This document shows positions 44,410 through 56,382 of a DNA stretch of 64,000 nt, in pieces. Both the position numbers and the translations under genes were made by a program. Source of the stretch: Pestalotiopsis fici W106-1 (taxonomy: Eukaryota; Ascomycota; Sordariomycetes; Amphisphaeriales; Sporocadaceae). The DNA lies in assembly GCF_000516985.1 (NCBI RefSeq), contig NW_006917097.1, positions 930,001 through 994,000 of the forward strand. Reading direction: 5' to 3'. Within the stretch, counting starts at the first letter, position 1; every line of letters starts with the position of its first letter. The notes below the pieces were generated by a model. That model had not been told where the DNA came from, did not search any database, and saw only the letters and a list, made by a program, of their open reading frames with translations.

Positions 44410-45478
44410 GACGTGATTCTAATACCAGGGCGTCGAGTACTTTGCAAGACCGAGAAGCATTGGAAGCTTGTCTGAAGATTTATATCTCTGGGGAGATTTG
44501 TAATCCGATTCAAATGAATGAATTTCTTCCAGAGGCTGCCGAGGTCAAACAAAGGATGACCAATCGAGTATTGCGACTAGAATTGTTTGCAATCCAGAAG
44601 AAATCAAACCAAAAAGTCGATCGCGCTGTCAGATCTTTATCTCACCCAGCCCTCGAACCCTAAAGCGGTCATCTTGAATGGAGCTCCCCCCAACATCGTC
44701 TCTTGGCAATGCAAGGAATCTGGGGCTTTATGATATTGACTCTATTCTCGCGAGAGCCAAGGCCGCACGTCATCAAAAAGCATGCAGGACTGCCCATTCT
44801 GATTTGACAAAATTGCTTGTACACATGAAGCCATGTCTTGGCTTGAAGATTGGACGCGATGATGTTGCAAGAAGGATTGGAATGTTGGCGGTTACATCCA
44901 ATTGAACAGGACCCCTCCATCGCTGATCCAACCCCTCCATAGGTCAGAGTCCACTGTGACGTAGGCGTATAGAGGGGCAACACAAGCCCTGCATGCAGTC
45001 TCCAGAGTTACGTCTAGGTAATATATAGAGGGATTGTACAAGCCATGCAAGCACTAAACCCGGATTATAACACTTCTTTACCTCTGCCAAAGCCAATAAA
45101 GTCAAATATCTAATAACGGGAATTGCAGAAATCAGCCAGTAAGGTAAAATCAGTTCAGGAACACATGTGATTGTGGGTAGTCGCTCAACGGTGAGCCGTG
45201 GATCTGCATTATACCCCTTGGCCCGTTCTTACTTGGCTTATGGGTGTTATGTGTCGGTCTTGTATTGGATTGACATTCTATTCTGTAAGGTAGTCAGACT
45301 TTAGAATACCATACAAGAACCCTCAAACCTCTGGAGCATATAGTCTGATCTTGTGCCATGAAAAACTACCCAAAACTCCTGCAGCGCATACTGAATGTTG
45401 CTTTTGCGCCTAGACTTGACAACGCCGTACCTTGGAACACCATTTGCCGCTGTAGCCCATTGAAACGAATCCTTGCAT
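44410..45478. other. Intergenic; no supported gene
   Basis: Two short plus-strand frames (about 44442-44663 and 44678-44905) read as plausible peptides, but one lacks an ATG and neither matches a known family. The rest is AT-rich spacer, with the tail of the carbonic anhydrase transcript at its right. Confidence 0.4.
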
Positions 45479-46611
45479 TTACCGAGCCTCCATGGCCGCA
45501 CCATCGTTCCTAAACACCAAAGTCGCATGCTTGCCCCTAATAATCTCACCTTCTCCTGCACCGAAATCACCAAATGCAGTCTTGCTGGGTTTGACTGTGC
45601 CATGGCCGAGATCTTTGATTCGACCGCTGGCAATATCAAAAATCGTACCGTGAACCTGCAGTCCTCGATCCCGAATATGCTCGGCAATGGTGGCATTGGC
45701 CATGAGTACCTTGACGCCCGCCTCGACATTCATCTCGGCAATGCGGATCGCGCGCTCCTTGTCGTCCCGGATGCGGCCCAGCTCCTCGGCATTGGCGTTG
45801 CGGACAGCCTTGAGGGGAGTGAGCCAGTAGTCGAGGACACCGCCGAGGCGGCCATCATCCAGGGCGGCGGCGGCACCTCCGCAGGCCGTGTGGCCGCAGA
45901 GGACCACGTGCTTGACCTTGAGAAAGGCGACGGCGTATTCAATCACGGCCGCCGTGTTGATGTCGGTCGGCGAAATAATGTTGGCAATGTTGCGATGCAC
46001 AAACACGTCGCCCGGTTGTAACCCCAGGATCGTCGTCTCGGGGCAGCGCGAATCGGAGCAACCTAGCCAGACTATATCGTCCCCCCAATCGAGTATTAGC
46101 CTTTTGTACTTGATCTCCAAGAAAAAACGTCCTTGCATTGCATATCTCCATTCTGCTTTTTTGACCACTAACAATCACATCTAGGGCAAGCCTCCTTCTC
46201 TAGCTTCCCTGTACAAAACAGAGTATACAGGTACAAGATGAAATGACAATGGATACGTACGGATAGACGGACTCTGGCCAGCAGCCAACCTGGGAAAAAA
46301 GTCTGGGTTCTGATGATTCTTATAACCTGCCCATGCTTGGTTGGACGACAGCGCATAGGTAAAGGGATCCCTTGTATCTTCTAGAGTCGCAGTCGCGGTT
46401 CTTGGTTAGCACATGGTACTGTGAATCCCTTGTCTTGGGTGCTCGAGAAATCGTACGATTTCTTATTCAAAGCGGTAATTTTTGGAGATCCCCTCCACAA
46501 AAACTGCCACAAAGATGCGAGATCTATGCGGGGAGATCTCACTCGCTAACGAATTGTCGGGTTCAAACTTAAAAACATTGTTTGTTTGTTGGGGGGCAAC
46601 TTACGAGGCAT
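45479..46611 (-). CDS. NCE103: Beta-class carbonic anhydrase
   Basis: Three exons (46605-46611, 46261-46380, 45479-46071, minus strand) give 239 residues. The zinc enzyme interconverts CO2 and bicarbonate for biosynthesis and CO2 sensing. The model starts ATG CCT C, a 7-nt first exon ending at GTAAGT. Exon 2 then encodes DPFTYALSSNQAWAGYKN and FFPRLAAGQSPSI. Exon 3 starts LWLGCSDSRCPETT. Zinc ligands are Cys in GCSDSR and the His and Cys in CGHTACGG, and Asp-Arg of the SDSR motif forms the catalytic dyad. VFVHRNIANIISPTDINT is the family core. The middle intron has a GTACGT donor and TAG acceptor. No presequence is seen, so it is probably cytosolic. Confidence 0.93.
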
Positions 46612-48378
46612 CTTTGTTTCGTATATAGAGAACGACTGTCGTGTAATCAAGAGAATTGAATGTATACCGAGCAAGAAAGGGACAAGAGTAACTTTTGAAT
46701 AGTGTAGCGACACTTTCAGTGTGCTACTTTCCGCCGAGCCCGGAGGATTCTACAAGCACCGGTACCAAGATTAGACCGACCTGCAGATGATGGCGCGCAG
46801 TGTGTGAACAGTTTCCAAGACTTGTAAAGAAAAAAAACCGTCGAGTGCGTGCTTGTGGGATTCCCCCGTTGATTGACTCGTCTTAGCGAATCCCGCGCCC
46901 AAGACCTTCTTTCCGAGGGCAGACTAATGCAAAGCAAGTCGGTGAGAAGACAAGCCTATGTCTGGTAAGCAGTTGGATACCTATATAGGTCTGAAATGGA
47001 TTTTCCAAGCGAGGAAGGGAAAGACGGGAAATGATTTTGCCACGAGACGGCGATAATAACTATAGTATATGCAAAGCAAAAGTCCTCGACAAACGGAACT
47101 CGACAATGTCAGAGTAGCGGTACAGGTCTCGCTGAACCCACGGGGGAAAAAGGGTCAAGAGAGGGCCTCATCCAACTCCCTGACTTGTTGAGTGATACCC
47201 TGACCTCCGGACTTTTGCACTGCAGTAGACATTCATCTATTGACACACCCATAATCTCGAGTCTAATATCCCGAGGCTGGGCAAAAAAGGACGAACCTCG
47301 ACTGGGGGCCACACGGTACGTGGACGTGGGATGAAACTTGGCTGTCAGAGATACCTTGTGCTCATCACTGATCAGCTCCATGCTTGCAAAACCCCAATCA
47401 TGAAGAATACCTTCTCGAGCATACACATGACTTGCTATAGGTCCTCCATGAAATGCCCCCGATTCTTGGAAGGATACAGGATGCCGAAATTAATATTGTC
47501 GTTGAGCAGTGCTGATAACCTGACACTGGACATTTTTCGTACCGGTCACACTCCCTCTCCACCCCCCTCGTCCCTCCTGATCGCCAAGCGGGCATACGGC
47601 TTCACACGCTTCAGACAAAACTTAACCGTAAATCATGAGCCGTGGTCAAGCTTGTGGTTTCTCTTTCCTCTCTGCTCTTTTCCCCCCCCCCAAAGCAAAA
47701 TGCCCAGCATGCCGAGGAATCAGCCCGGGACAAGTATTGTTTGGTTCAACTGTATGACAAGCCTCTTAGCGTTTCGCCTCCAACTCTCCGATGAATGGTT
47801 GAGTTCCACCCAAGCCGTTGCACAAAGCGCACACACACCAGACTATTTCATCTATTGGCTCGTCAGCTTATTATTGATTGGCAAGTCGCAGCCAAGGGCA
47901 AAACTAAAATGTGTCCAAGGCCCAGCCGGCATAAAGAAAGAGAGAAAAACTTGTCCATTTTTATAAATGTATTTTGTATAATGCTGGATAATTATGTGAC
48001 CTTGAAAGTATCAACCCCGTGTAATATGCCACAGTGTTCATGTATGAATGCGCTTGTGTGATTTATCCTTTGTTCAATTGCAACTTTACAAAGTATATAA
48101 CCATGGTCTGGCATTGATGGTGGGTAATTGACCCTTTTACAGCATGCGTTCAACAGTAGCAGATAAGTTTCGCGGCATGGCTTGATTCATTCTCTTCATT
48201 TTTGGCCTTGGCATTTGTCCTATTCACATTCACTGAACCTGCTTGGGGACATGATGAGTAGTAGGAGTAGGTGTCATGCAAATCCATTATTTGGTATTCC
48301 ATTTTACCCCTCCAACGCCGAACTGTGCAATTGATTCAGATTCATAACTCCTTATCCCGTGGAACAAGCCTCAATCCC
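46612..48378. other. 1.8-kb intergenic region with unassigned open frames
   Basis: A 211-codon plus-strand frame starting with ATG (47331-47966) overlaps a 105-codon minus-strand frame (47109-47426) whose first in-frame ATG is internal. Neither resembles a known family, and the plus frame is rich in Ser, Pro and Leu without domain structure. I do not call either. The rest is AT-rich. Confidence 0.4.
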
Positions 48379-49474
48379 TTAAACCTTGATGGCGGCATCG
48401 AGAGCCTTCTGCTTCTTCTCCTCACGCTTCTGGGCCTTGGCGCCCATGATACCACCACCCCAGGTGCGGCGAGCGCTCTCAGAGTTGGCAAGGTAGCCGT
48501 CCTTGACGGCGGTGACGAGCTTGGAGAGCTCAGACTTGTCCTCGGAGCGGACCTCGGTCAGGGCCAGGACGGCAGCGGTCTTCTTGTGGACCACGGTACC
48601 GAGACGGGCCTTACCCTTGATGATGGCGTAGGGGACACCCATCTTGCGGCAGAGAGCGGGCAGGAAGATGACGAGCTCAATGGGGTCGACATCGTTGGGG
48701 ATCAGGACGAGGGAAGCCTTCTTGTTCTCAATCAGGCCAACGACGTGGTTGAGACCGTACTTGACGGTGTAGGGCTTCTTGGAGACGTCCTCCTTCTTCT
48801 TGCCCTCCTTGATGGCGGTAGCCTCCTTGGTAAGACGCTCCTTCTTCTCGGCCTTGGTCTCAGGGCGGTACTTGTTGAGGAGCTTGAAGGCCTGGGCGGC
48901 AGTGTTGCGGTCCAGGACGTGCTGGAACTGCGAGATGGCAGGGGGAACCTTCAGGCGCAGGTTGAGGATCTTGCGCTGGCGCTGGAGCAGGACGTACTCG
49001 GGCCACTTCACCATGCGCGAAAGGTTGCGCTTGGGCTGGATGTCCTGGCCGATACCGAAGTTGCGGGGGCGCTTCTCGATGAGAGGGTTCTTGTCAAACG
49101 TCAGCCAAACCACGCACATGCAATGGGATATTCATGAACACGACTTACCTTGGGAGCCTTCTTACCCGCCTTCGAGGAAGGGAACGGGGCCGGGGCGGCC
49201 TTCTTACCAGACTTGGGAGGCTATCATTGAGAAAGGAAGACATCAGCAATTTGTTCCATTGACTGTGGTCTTTCTTGATCTCTAAAGAGAAACGTGATAT
49301 GGTGGCATTTCTCAGCACACCCACGATATCTCAAGCCAAATCTTCACTTGTGCCCGAGAGCAACAAGCGGAATAAAATTCCGACAGCTCGAACCAACGAG
49401 CGCCATCATTTGGCGAAAAGTAGTCGAATGCGCAAGACGCATCGTCGATAGGAGGATTATCGTGTGCTTACCAT
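48379..49474 (-). CDS. RPL8: 60S ribosomal protein eL8 (L7a/L8)
   Basis: Three exons (49472-49474, 49149-49220, 48379-49089, minus strand) give 261 residues. Exon 1 is exactly the ATG, followed by GTAAGC. Exon 2 encodes [20 protein letters not shown], and exon 3 begins [20 protein letters not shown]. The L7Ae-type RNA-binding core is [21 protein letters not shown] and [30 protein letters not shown]. eL8 binds the 25S rRNA expansion-segment region and helps early 60S assembly. The coding sequence shows the strong C-ending codon bias of highly expressed genes, which makes a 288-codon shadow frame on the other strand. The first intron is long (251 nt), as is common in fungal ribosomal protein genes. 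Confidence 0.97.
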
Positions 49475-49868
49475 GGTGAATGTTTGTCGTGTGGTCGTTG
49501 GCTGTTGGGTTGTTGTTCGACCGGGCCGCTGGAGTACAAAGGAAGGAAAAAAAAGTTCGTCTCGATAGGCCGCGAAATGAATTTGTGGTGCACGTAGTAG
49601 GGTTTGGGGGAATCCAGTGAGGAGCGGATAATTCTCGGTCGCCTAGCGTAAAAGCTTGTGCTCAATCAAGACTAGTGCATATGCCCCTCGGATGAGTACG
49701 TACCTTGATGGTGGGATGTCGCCGCTTGCTCAGTAAAGATTTCAATGTTGGGTTGACTCAGTATCAGCAAGGCAACGAGAAAACTTGCGCAATACAAATC
49801 TTGTTCTTTTTCAAGTGTTCGACTCTGCTTGATATTTTGTATCCAACTGGAATTAACAGATCCTCAAG
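49475..49868. promoter_or_regulatory. Short divergent promoter of RPL8 and CTU1/NCS6
   Basis: Only 394 bases separate the two start codons. A telobox-like word lies at 49598. Both products serve translation. Confidence 0.55.
49598..49605 (-). promoter_or_regulatory. Telobox-like AAACCCTA in the RPL8 promoter
   Basis: TAGGGTTT on the plus strand lies about 125 bases before the RPL8 ATG. Telomere-repeat words bound by Tbf1/Myb-type proteins are known in ribosomal protein promoters of several fungi. Function here is inferred from one match. Confidence 0.3.
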
Positions 49869-51092
49869 ATGGCGCCGGCTCTTTGCGCAATCTGCAAGAC
49901 GCAGCGCGCCATGATCAAGCGGCCCAAGAACCACCAGAAACTCTGCAAGTCTTGCTTCATCCAGATATTCGAAGATGAAGTTCACCACACCATTACTTCG
50001 TCAAGACTGTTCTACCCTGGCGAAAAGGTCGCCATAGGCGCTTCTGGTGGTAAAGACTCTACGGTGCTAGCATCCGTGTTAAAGACTTTGAATGAGCGCT
50101 ACGACTATGGCCTAGACCTGGTGCTACTAAGCATTGACGAGGGTATCAAGGGCTATCGAGATGACTCGTTGGAAACGGTTAAACGCAACGCTGTACAGTA
50201 CGACATGCCTCTCAAGATTGTTGGCTACGATGAACTCTACGGCTGGACCATGGACCAAGTCGTGGAGACTATTGGTAAAAAGGGCAACTGCACATATTGT
50301 GGTGTGTTTAGAAGGCAGGCTCTTGATCGGGGTTCCAAGATGCTGGGGATCAAGCACGTCGTGACTGGCCACAATGCTGATGATGTGGCCGAGACGATAT
50401 TGATGAATCTTTTACGTGGAGACTTGTCCAGACTCTCGAGGAGCACCAGTATCGTCACTGGCAGCGATGCAAGTGAGGTCAAGAGAAGCAAGCCCTTGAA
50501 GTACGCATACGAAAAGGAAATTGTGCTGTATGCACACCACAAAAAGCTCGACTACTTTAGCACCGAGTGCCTGTACAGCCCCGAGGCCTTTCGAGGGAGT
50601 GCTAGGAGTTTAATCAAGAACCTCGAAAAGGTCAGACCCAGTGCAATTCTAGACGTCGTCCGGAGTGGCGAGGACATGGCAAGGTTAGTCCCGGGCCAAG
50701 CAGCAGATGCCTGCGGTTGTAAAGGAAAGACGGCCACGGCTGCAAAGGCAGCAGAGGAAGAAAGCGTGGGCGGCTGTGGTTCAGCTGTTGGTCGGGGCGC
50801 TGGTGGTGAAATGGCCATCATGGAGAAGCAGCTGCGTGAAAACGAAAAGGCTGAAGAAGCAGATCTCGAGACGGAGGTGACTGTGCCAAAGGCTCCGGCT
50901 CCAGCTCAACGACATGACCGGTCAAAGCAAAACATAACTGGCCCAGCCGGAAACAGCGTCAGTGTACCACTGAGGCCGAAGCAGAAACTGGGCACATGCG
51001 AACGCTGCGGTTACATGTCAAGCCAAAAGCTCTGCCAAGCCTGCATGCTGCTCGATGGACTGAACAAGAACCGCCCCGAGATTAGTATATGA
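49869..51092 (+). CDS. NCS6: Cytoplasmic tRNA 2-thiolation protein 1
   Basis: This is an intronless 407-residue protein, also called CTU1. With Ncs2/Ctu2 and the ubiquitin-like Urm1 it adds sulfur to uridine 34 of tRNA-Lys, -Glu and -Gln. Two N-terminal zinc-binding pairs (Cys6/9 and Cys26/29) precede the ATP-binding PP-loop SGGKDS (59-64). The central TYCGVFRR and [20 protein letters not shown] are hallmarks of the TtcA/TilS-like fold. A low-complexity Ala/Glu-rich linker of about 90 residues precedes the C-terminal zinc motif [22 protein letters not shown]. Length and motifs match fungal orthologs. It shares a promoter region with RPL8. Confidence 0.97.
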   Translation: MAPALCAICKTQRAMIKRPKNHQKLCKSCFIQIFEDEVHHTITSSRLFYPGEKVAIGASGGKDSTVLASVLKTLNERYDYGLDLVLLSIDEGIKGYRDDSLETVKRNAVQYDMPLKIVGYDELYGWTMDQVVETIGKKGNCTYCGVFRRQALDRGSKMLGIKHVVTGHNADDVAETILMNLLRGDLSRLSRSTSIVTGSDASEVKRSKPLKYAYEKEIVLYAHHKKLDYFSTECLYSPEAFRGSARSLIKNLEKVRPSAILDVVRSGEDMARLVPGQAADACGCKGKTATAAKAAEEESVGGCGSAVGRGAGGEMAIMEKQLRENEKAEEADLETEVTVPKAPAPAQRHDRSKQNITGPAGNSVSVPLRPKQKLGTCERCGYMSSQKLCQACMLLDGLNKNRPEISI

Positions 51093-51302
51093 ATAGATGC
51101 CAGAAAATAAATCCAGCAGAAACCCCAGCAGTAATGTTTCTTGAATAATGCATGGTGTCAAGACCATGTCAAAATATGCCACTTTGTAAACTTTGCGACT
51201 GAACTTGATGAATGCTGTATTGATTGGCTTTTGTACAATGAACTGTCCAGATGTCTTTGCTCCCGGTGTCTATTTCACTCCTTTCCCATTCGCAAACATC
51301 TT

Positions 51303-51745
51303 TTACGACATTCTCTTCTCGACCTATACACGTCATTAGTCCACGGTGGTCGTCGTCTTGCCGCAATCCACAACTTACCCTCCATGGGTTGTTCAGCTCA
51401 AAGCCTACTGGTGCCAATGCATGGTCCGACTGTCCTCTCAAGTAGCCGGTCAATCTTCGGTCACGGTCCATCATTTGCTATCCCTCCAGTCAGCCTGGCC
51501 TCTCATTGCGGCGTATACTAGGTCGTGCGTCCTTACTCTGTCCCACTGATCGATCGATCGTCGTGCACGCTTGCCACCGTTTTGCATGTGCTTGATCTTG
51601 GACATGCCAGCACCGGTGGCGCCAAACATCTACCAGGCTGTTCAGTATGCCGTTTCCGTCAAGAGACTACGCGTAGTTGGGTCGGTGGAAAGCTTACGGC
51701 TAGGATGATTCCATAGGGAATCAGGGCTTCGAAAGGGACGGGCAT
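51303..51745 (-). CDS. NDUFA1: NADH:ubiquinone oxidoreductase MWFE subunit
   Basis: Four small exons (51698-51745, 51537-51629, 51379-51477, 51303-51323, minus strand) give 86 residues. Single open frames reveal almost nothing of this gene. The protein starts MPVPFEALIPYGIILA, a single membrane helix region, then MFGATGAGMSKIKHMQNGGK, DQWDRQMMDRDRRLTGYLRG and FELNNPWRVEKRMS. This matches the fungal form of the small complex I accessory subunit that sits in the inner mitochondrial membrane and is needed for assembly. All introns fall between codons and use GTAAGC, GTAAGG and GTAAGT donors with TAG acceptors. The final exon has only seven codons including the stop. Confidence 0.92.
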
Positions 51746-52594
51746 TGCGGCGGTCGTACGTTCGCAACTACATGACCTTGTGTCAGCAAGACGAGTAGAA
51801 AGACCTTATGGTCTTGCAAAAGGGTCACTTACTCAATGCCTGCCGGAGTTGTGGTCGCAATTGGTTATCAAAGTCTCGCAATAGGTCAATTGACGTTCTG
51901 CGACAGTCGACCCAATCCCGAGAATGGAGCTTGGTGGATGCCTGAGGCGTAAAGAGTTTGTGAATAGCTAGGTGCGCATAAAACGGCCCATCCAGAGTTG
52001 TGCATGCATAATTCAAATAGTACGATCTGCTCCAAAATTGTGACTAATGGTTCTCCCACATTGGGGCTTTCCAGGATCTCGACCAATCGGTAGCTTCCAT
52101 GCAAACCAACAGTGGTGGTAACTTCAACGCTTCGCACTCGTGCCGTCGCCAAGGGGTCGCTGTGAATTTGTTTTCTGCTTTATTGCACCTTGAACCATTC
52201 AATCTTTGCCAATGTGATGCTGTATTCACGCGCCGATTGTATCTAGTCGGCGCCACTCAGTATTAAGGCTACCACATTACCAGTCTGTGCCGAACCGTGG
52301 CGCGTTGAGCAGCTACCTTGCGAGCCGATCCGTTCCCTTGCGCCCAAATGCCTTTTGCGCCCCTCGATGAAAGCTTCCATTCGCGCGACCTGGGAATAGA
52401 GAACCAGTCGATCTAAGTTTATACCTGCACGAGGTATGCGACCGGATTAACAGATTTTCACCAGGCGACTGCACATTTCAGAGTGCTTTCCCCCGCCGTC
52501 GCCCCATTACAACCCTGCATAGAACTCGCACTCAGCGCCGCATCGCAATCATTCTTGTCGCCACCAACCTGCCTGGCGCCCCCGATTGCTCAAC
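51746..52594. promoter_or_regulatory. Divergent upstream region of NDUFA1 and the MYST acetyltransferase
   Basis: No gene is seen. The right third is GC- and CT-rich leader sequence before the acetyltransferase ATG at 52595. Short minus-strand frames around 51825-52256 are not convincing. Confidence 0.45.
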
Positions 52595-55500
52595 ATGGCC
52601 AACGCGCAGTCGGCTCAGGAAGAGCTCCAACAAAGTGTCATATTATCAGAAGGAGACGCCGAGTTTGATGAGGAAGATGAGGATGTACCCGAGGCGATGG
52701 ACATTGATACAGCTTCAGAGCCACAATCCGACCGCAACGGCCAAGGCAACCAGTCAAGCCAAGTCGTTCAAGTCGAAAATGCCAGTGTGCCAGCAGAGCC
52801 AACAAATGATGACTACCGGCCCAAAGTACAACATGGAGACGACCGACTGGATAGAAATATGCTCACAGAGCACGACAAGCATCCACTTGATCACGAGAAT
52901 GCAGCAGAAAATCCAGGCCAGACACAGGATGCCGATGACCGAGTACAAGAAAAACAAAATATCGATAACGGGGTCGGGGATGGGGTCGAGGCCGTCCATG
53001 ATGCAGATCAAGTGTCGGATAAAGATGCCGAGGGCGAAGTTGATGAGCTGATGCCACCGGTCGGCGATACTGATGCTCCTAGTGCGGACGAGGAAGATGA
53101 TGAAGATGAAGACGAGGACGGCGACGATGACGAGGAGGATGAGGCCGAAGGTGTTGGTGCCGTCAAGATCAAGCCTGGCGAGACGGACGAAGACGAAAGC
53201 GACAGCGGCGACGATGCGAGCTTTGCTTCTGCTGGCAGCGATCGAGAGTCTGCTGATGAATGGGCAGCTGGAGCCGAGAACGAAGATGACGAAGACGAAG
53301 AAGACTCGGAAGCCGAAGTTGCAAATCTGTGTATCTTCTGTAAGAAGGATGAAGAAAACGACCCTGGCGAGGAGTTTGAGGTGTTCCTCGTTTGCAAAGG
53401 CTGTGGTGAACACTGTAAGTCTGGCGGCCTGTTTCTGCCTCGGCCCACGTAACACTACTGACAAGCTCTCCTCGTAGCCCACCAGCAATGTGCTCGAGAT
53501 GCAGGGGCGCTCGATCACAAACCGGGTAAGATATTCTCAAATTCCATGCAAACGCAGTCAACTTATTTATTTTCACAGATGAGGCCGGATGGAAGTGCCC
53601 AGAGTGCAAAGGGGGTGATTCCGAGTCAGAGTCTGAAGCCGAGCTCACGACGGCTGCGGCAAATTCTAATGAAGAGCCCCAGGACGGCGAAGTGTCCCCG
53701 GCTACCTCGCGGCGCTCTACGGCATCAAAGATTGCACGCGATCTGCTGCCACCTCAACGCGCGTTGAATAAACCAGACTCCCATTCCGTGTTTAATCAGC
53801 TTGTTCTCGATGAGGACCCCATGGATGGCTCTCGAGTGCTGCGAAAACGAAAAACCTCTTCTGCTGCCGACGCGGACGAGGCCATGTCGCTCCGAAAGCG
53901 CCGAAGAAACACCTCTGACGGGTCAAATAATGATGACTCGCGAGACGATACAACCACGGGCGCAGAAGAGCCGACACGGCCGCGCTCTTCGCGGTCTCTC
54001 AGATTGAAAGCTTCTAGTCCCCCGTTAAAGTGCACAATCTCGAAAAACTCTCGAAACACCCTTTTGCTCCGAATGCAAGTTGCGCCGCCAGCGCTTCGAA
54101 AGATTCTCTCCAAGGAACCACAGCCCAAGAAGCGCGCAGCTCGATCAGGCACATCTCGACCAGCACGCTCCACTGTAAGAGCAACCGCAGCGGTTGCCCA
54201 ACCACCTGTAGCATCTCTGATGCCATCAAGTTATACCCAACCTTTCTACTCATTCTACGATAAAGAGACAGACGAGCTCAAGGGAAAGCCCTATGGCGGA
54301 ATCCTGACCGAGGCCGAAGCCGATACGTCCAAGACAATGCCCACCAAAGACGATAGGAGACGCTTTGACGAGGCAAAACAAAAGGCGGACGAGGAATGGC
54401 GTGTCCGAATACTAGCCATGCAAGCCGAGATGGAGTCTGTTTCCCTGAAAAAGTCCAAAAAGGCCTCCAGTGGCCCGGCGAGTCAAATCGAGTGTATCGA
54501 ATTTGGCGGCTGGGAGATTGACACATGGTATGCAGCTCCCTATCCTGAAGAGTACAGCCGAAACCGCGTACTCTACATTTGTGAGTTCTGTCTCAAGTAC
54601 ATGAACTCGGATTATGTGGCATGGCGGCATAAGCTCAAATGCCCCGCCAAACACCCACCCGGCGATGAGATTTACCGGCAAGGCTCTATTTCATTCTTCG
54701 AGGTCGATGGCCGAAAGAATCCAGTCTATTGTCAGAATCTCTGCCTCCTCGCAAAGCTGTTTCTCGGCTCGAAAACACTGTACTATGATGTTGAACCGTT
54801 TCTATTCTACGTCTTGTGCGAATACGACGAAAATGGCTACCATTTTGTCGGCTACTTTTCCAAGGAGAAACGAGCGAGCAGTCAAAACAATGTGAGCTGT
54901 ATCTTGACATTGCCGATACATCAACGCAAAGGCTACGGCCACTTGCTCATTGACTTTTCCTACCTTCTTACGCGGGCGGAGCAAAAGACTGGATCGCCAG
55001 AGAAGCCACTTTCGGACATGGGCTTGGTGTCGTATCGCAACTACTGGCGATTGATCATGTGCAAATATCTACTCGAGCACACGCCCGAAGACCGAGGGGC
55101 AAGAACATGTCTCAGCATAAGAAAGATATCTGACGACACGGGCATGATGCCTGACGATGTCATTTCCGCACTTGAAGGGCTACGGGCTCTTGTTCGCGAC
55201 CCGCAGACCAAGCTATACGCCTTTCGGGTTGATCTGGCATTCTGTCACGAGTACGTTGAAAAGTGGGAGTCGAAAAAGTACGTCAAGCTCAATGACAAGG
55301 TCCTGACCTGGACGCCGTACGTCATGGGTCGCAGCAATGCCACAAACTTTGAGCTGGGCCCAGCTCTCAATGCCATAGCGCCTCGGGAAGACGAAGAGGA
55401 GAACAAGACTGTCCAAATGCTTGCAGAAAGCGGTATAGCCGCTGGTGACTTTGCTGCTGTTGCAGGAAATATTCCCAAAGCGCTGATGCCAGGAGAGACC

Positions 55501-56382
55501 ACGGTGCTTGAATCGACTGAACCGATTGATGTCAATGTAATGGAATCGACTGAAGTGGTCAAGACGAATGGCGGGGACGCAGGAAACGACCTATTGCACG
55601 CAGAATTGCGATCGCATCATTCGGCCGAAGCTGCTGCCCAGGTCGAGACCGAGGTTGACTGGTTGGCGCCGTATAAAGACATACCTCCCACCCGTTTCGA
55701 AGTGTTTCCGCCCGTCAATCCCAAGCGCCCAGGCCTGGGGCGGCTGAACTCTGGCATTGCTCGACCAGTGCTGGTGCGACCGCCCGCCTCGGCACCTCGT
55801 CCTCGGCCGAAACGGCCTGCGGGTGGTAGTTCTAGAAAATCGTCAAGCAGGTCAAAAAGTGGTGGATCACGTCGCAAGACGGGCGGCACAGGACGCGGCC
55901 CAGGTCGCTGGCCCAAGGGCACCAAGAAGAGCGACTATGGCAACGCAGATAGTGGCCCCGGTCTGCCTCCAGCTTGGGCGGGGCAGAAGAAACCGTCAGA
56001 CGCCTTGGATGATCCAGAGCAAGCTGGTTTGGGCGGCACTGTCGAAGTCAAGCAGCCAAGAGGCAAAAGTGGCAAAGAGGTCGAGACGACGGCTGCTCAT
56101 TTCGAGGTCAAAATTAATGACGTGTCCGAAGAGAGCGGTAGCGGCAGCGACAGTGACAGCGACGAAGAGGAAGAGGAGGAGGATGCTGGCGAAGAAAAGG
56201 ACGTGGACGTTGTAATGAACGATGAAGAGGATGAGGATGAAGAAGACTCTTCAGAGGATTCCGATGACGACGAAGATGTTCCAGATGTAGACAATGAGAA
56301 CGACGACGACGACGACGATGAAGAAGAGGAGGAAGAAGAAGACGAAGACGAAGATGAGGACGCCGAGGGAGAAGACGAATAG
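52595..56382 (+). CDS. SAS3: PHD-MYST histone acetyltransferase, SAS3 type
   Basis: Three exons (52595-53414, 53478-53525, 53579-56382) give 1223 residues. SAS3 is the catalytic subunit of NuA3, acetylating histone H3. An acidic N-terminal third precedes a PHD finger (about 245-305, CIFCKKDE...VCKGCGEHSHQQC...WKCPEC) that is split by both introns. The MYST domain starts near residue 592 (IECIEFGGWEIDTWY). It has a C2HC zinc finger (ICEFCLKYMNSDY...HKLKCP), the autoacetylated Lys in YFSKEKRAS, the Cys in NNVSCILTLP, acetyl-CoA loop QRKGYGHLLI and catalytic Glu in SPEKPLSDMG. The C-terminus holds a basic AT-hook-like patch (GGTGRGPGRWPKG) and about 85 residues almost wholly Asp/Glu/Ser. An upstream in-frame TTG is not a start. 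Confidence 0.93.

Noticed and set aside
47109..47966. Overlapping 211- and 105-codon frames as genes
   Set aside because: They conflict in strand, lack domains, and the minus one has no ATG at its start. They are noted only in the intergenic entry.
48271..49137. 288-codon plus-strand frame opposite RPL8
   Set aside because: Same compositional shadow effect. The sequence is Leu/Gly/Val repetitive and starts in the downstream flank of RPL8.
49221..49471. Box C/D snoRNA in RPL8 intron 1
   Set aside because: AUGAUGG and CUGA words are present, but there is no terminal stem and spacing is poor.
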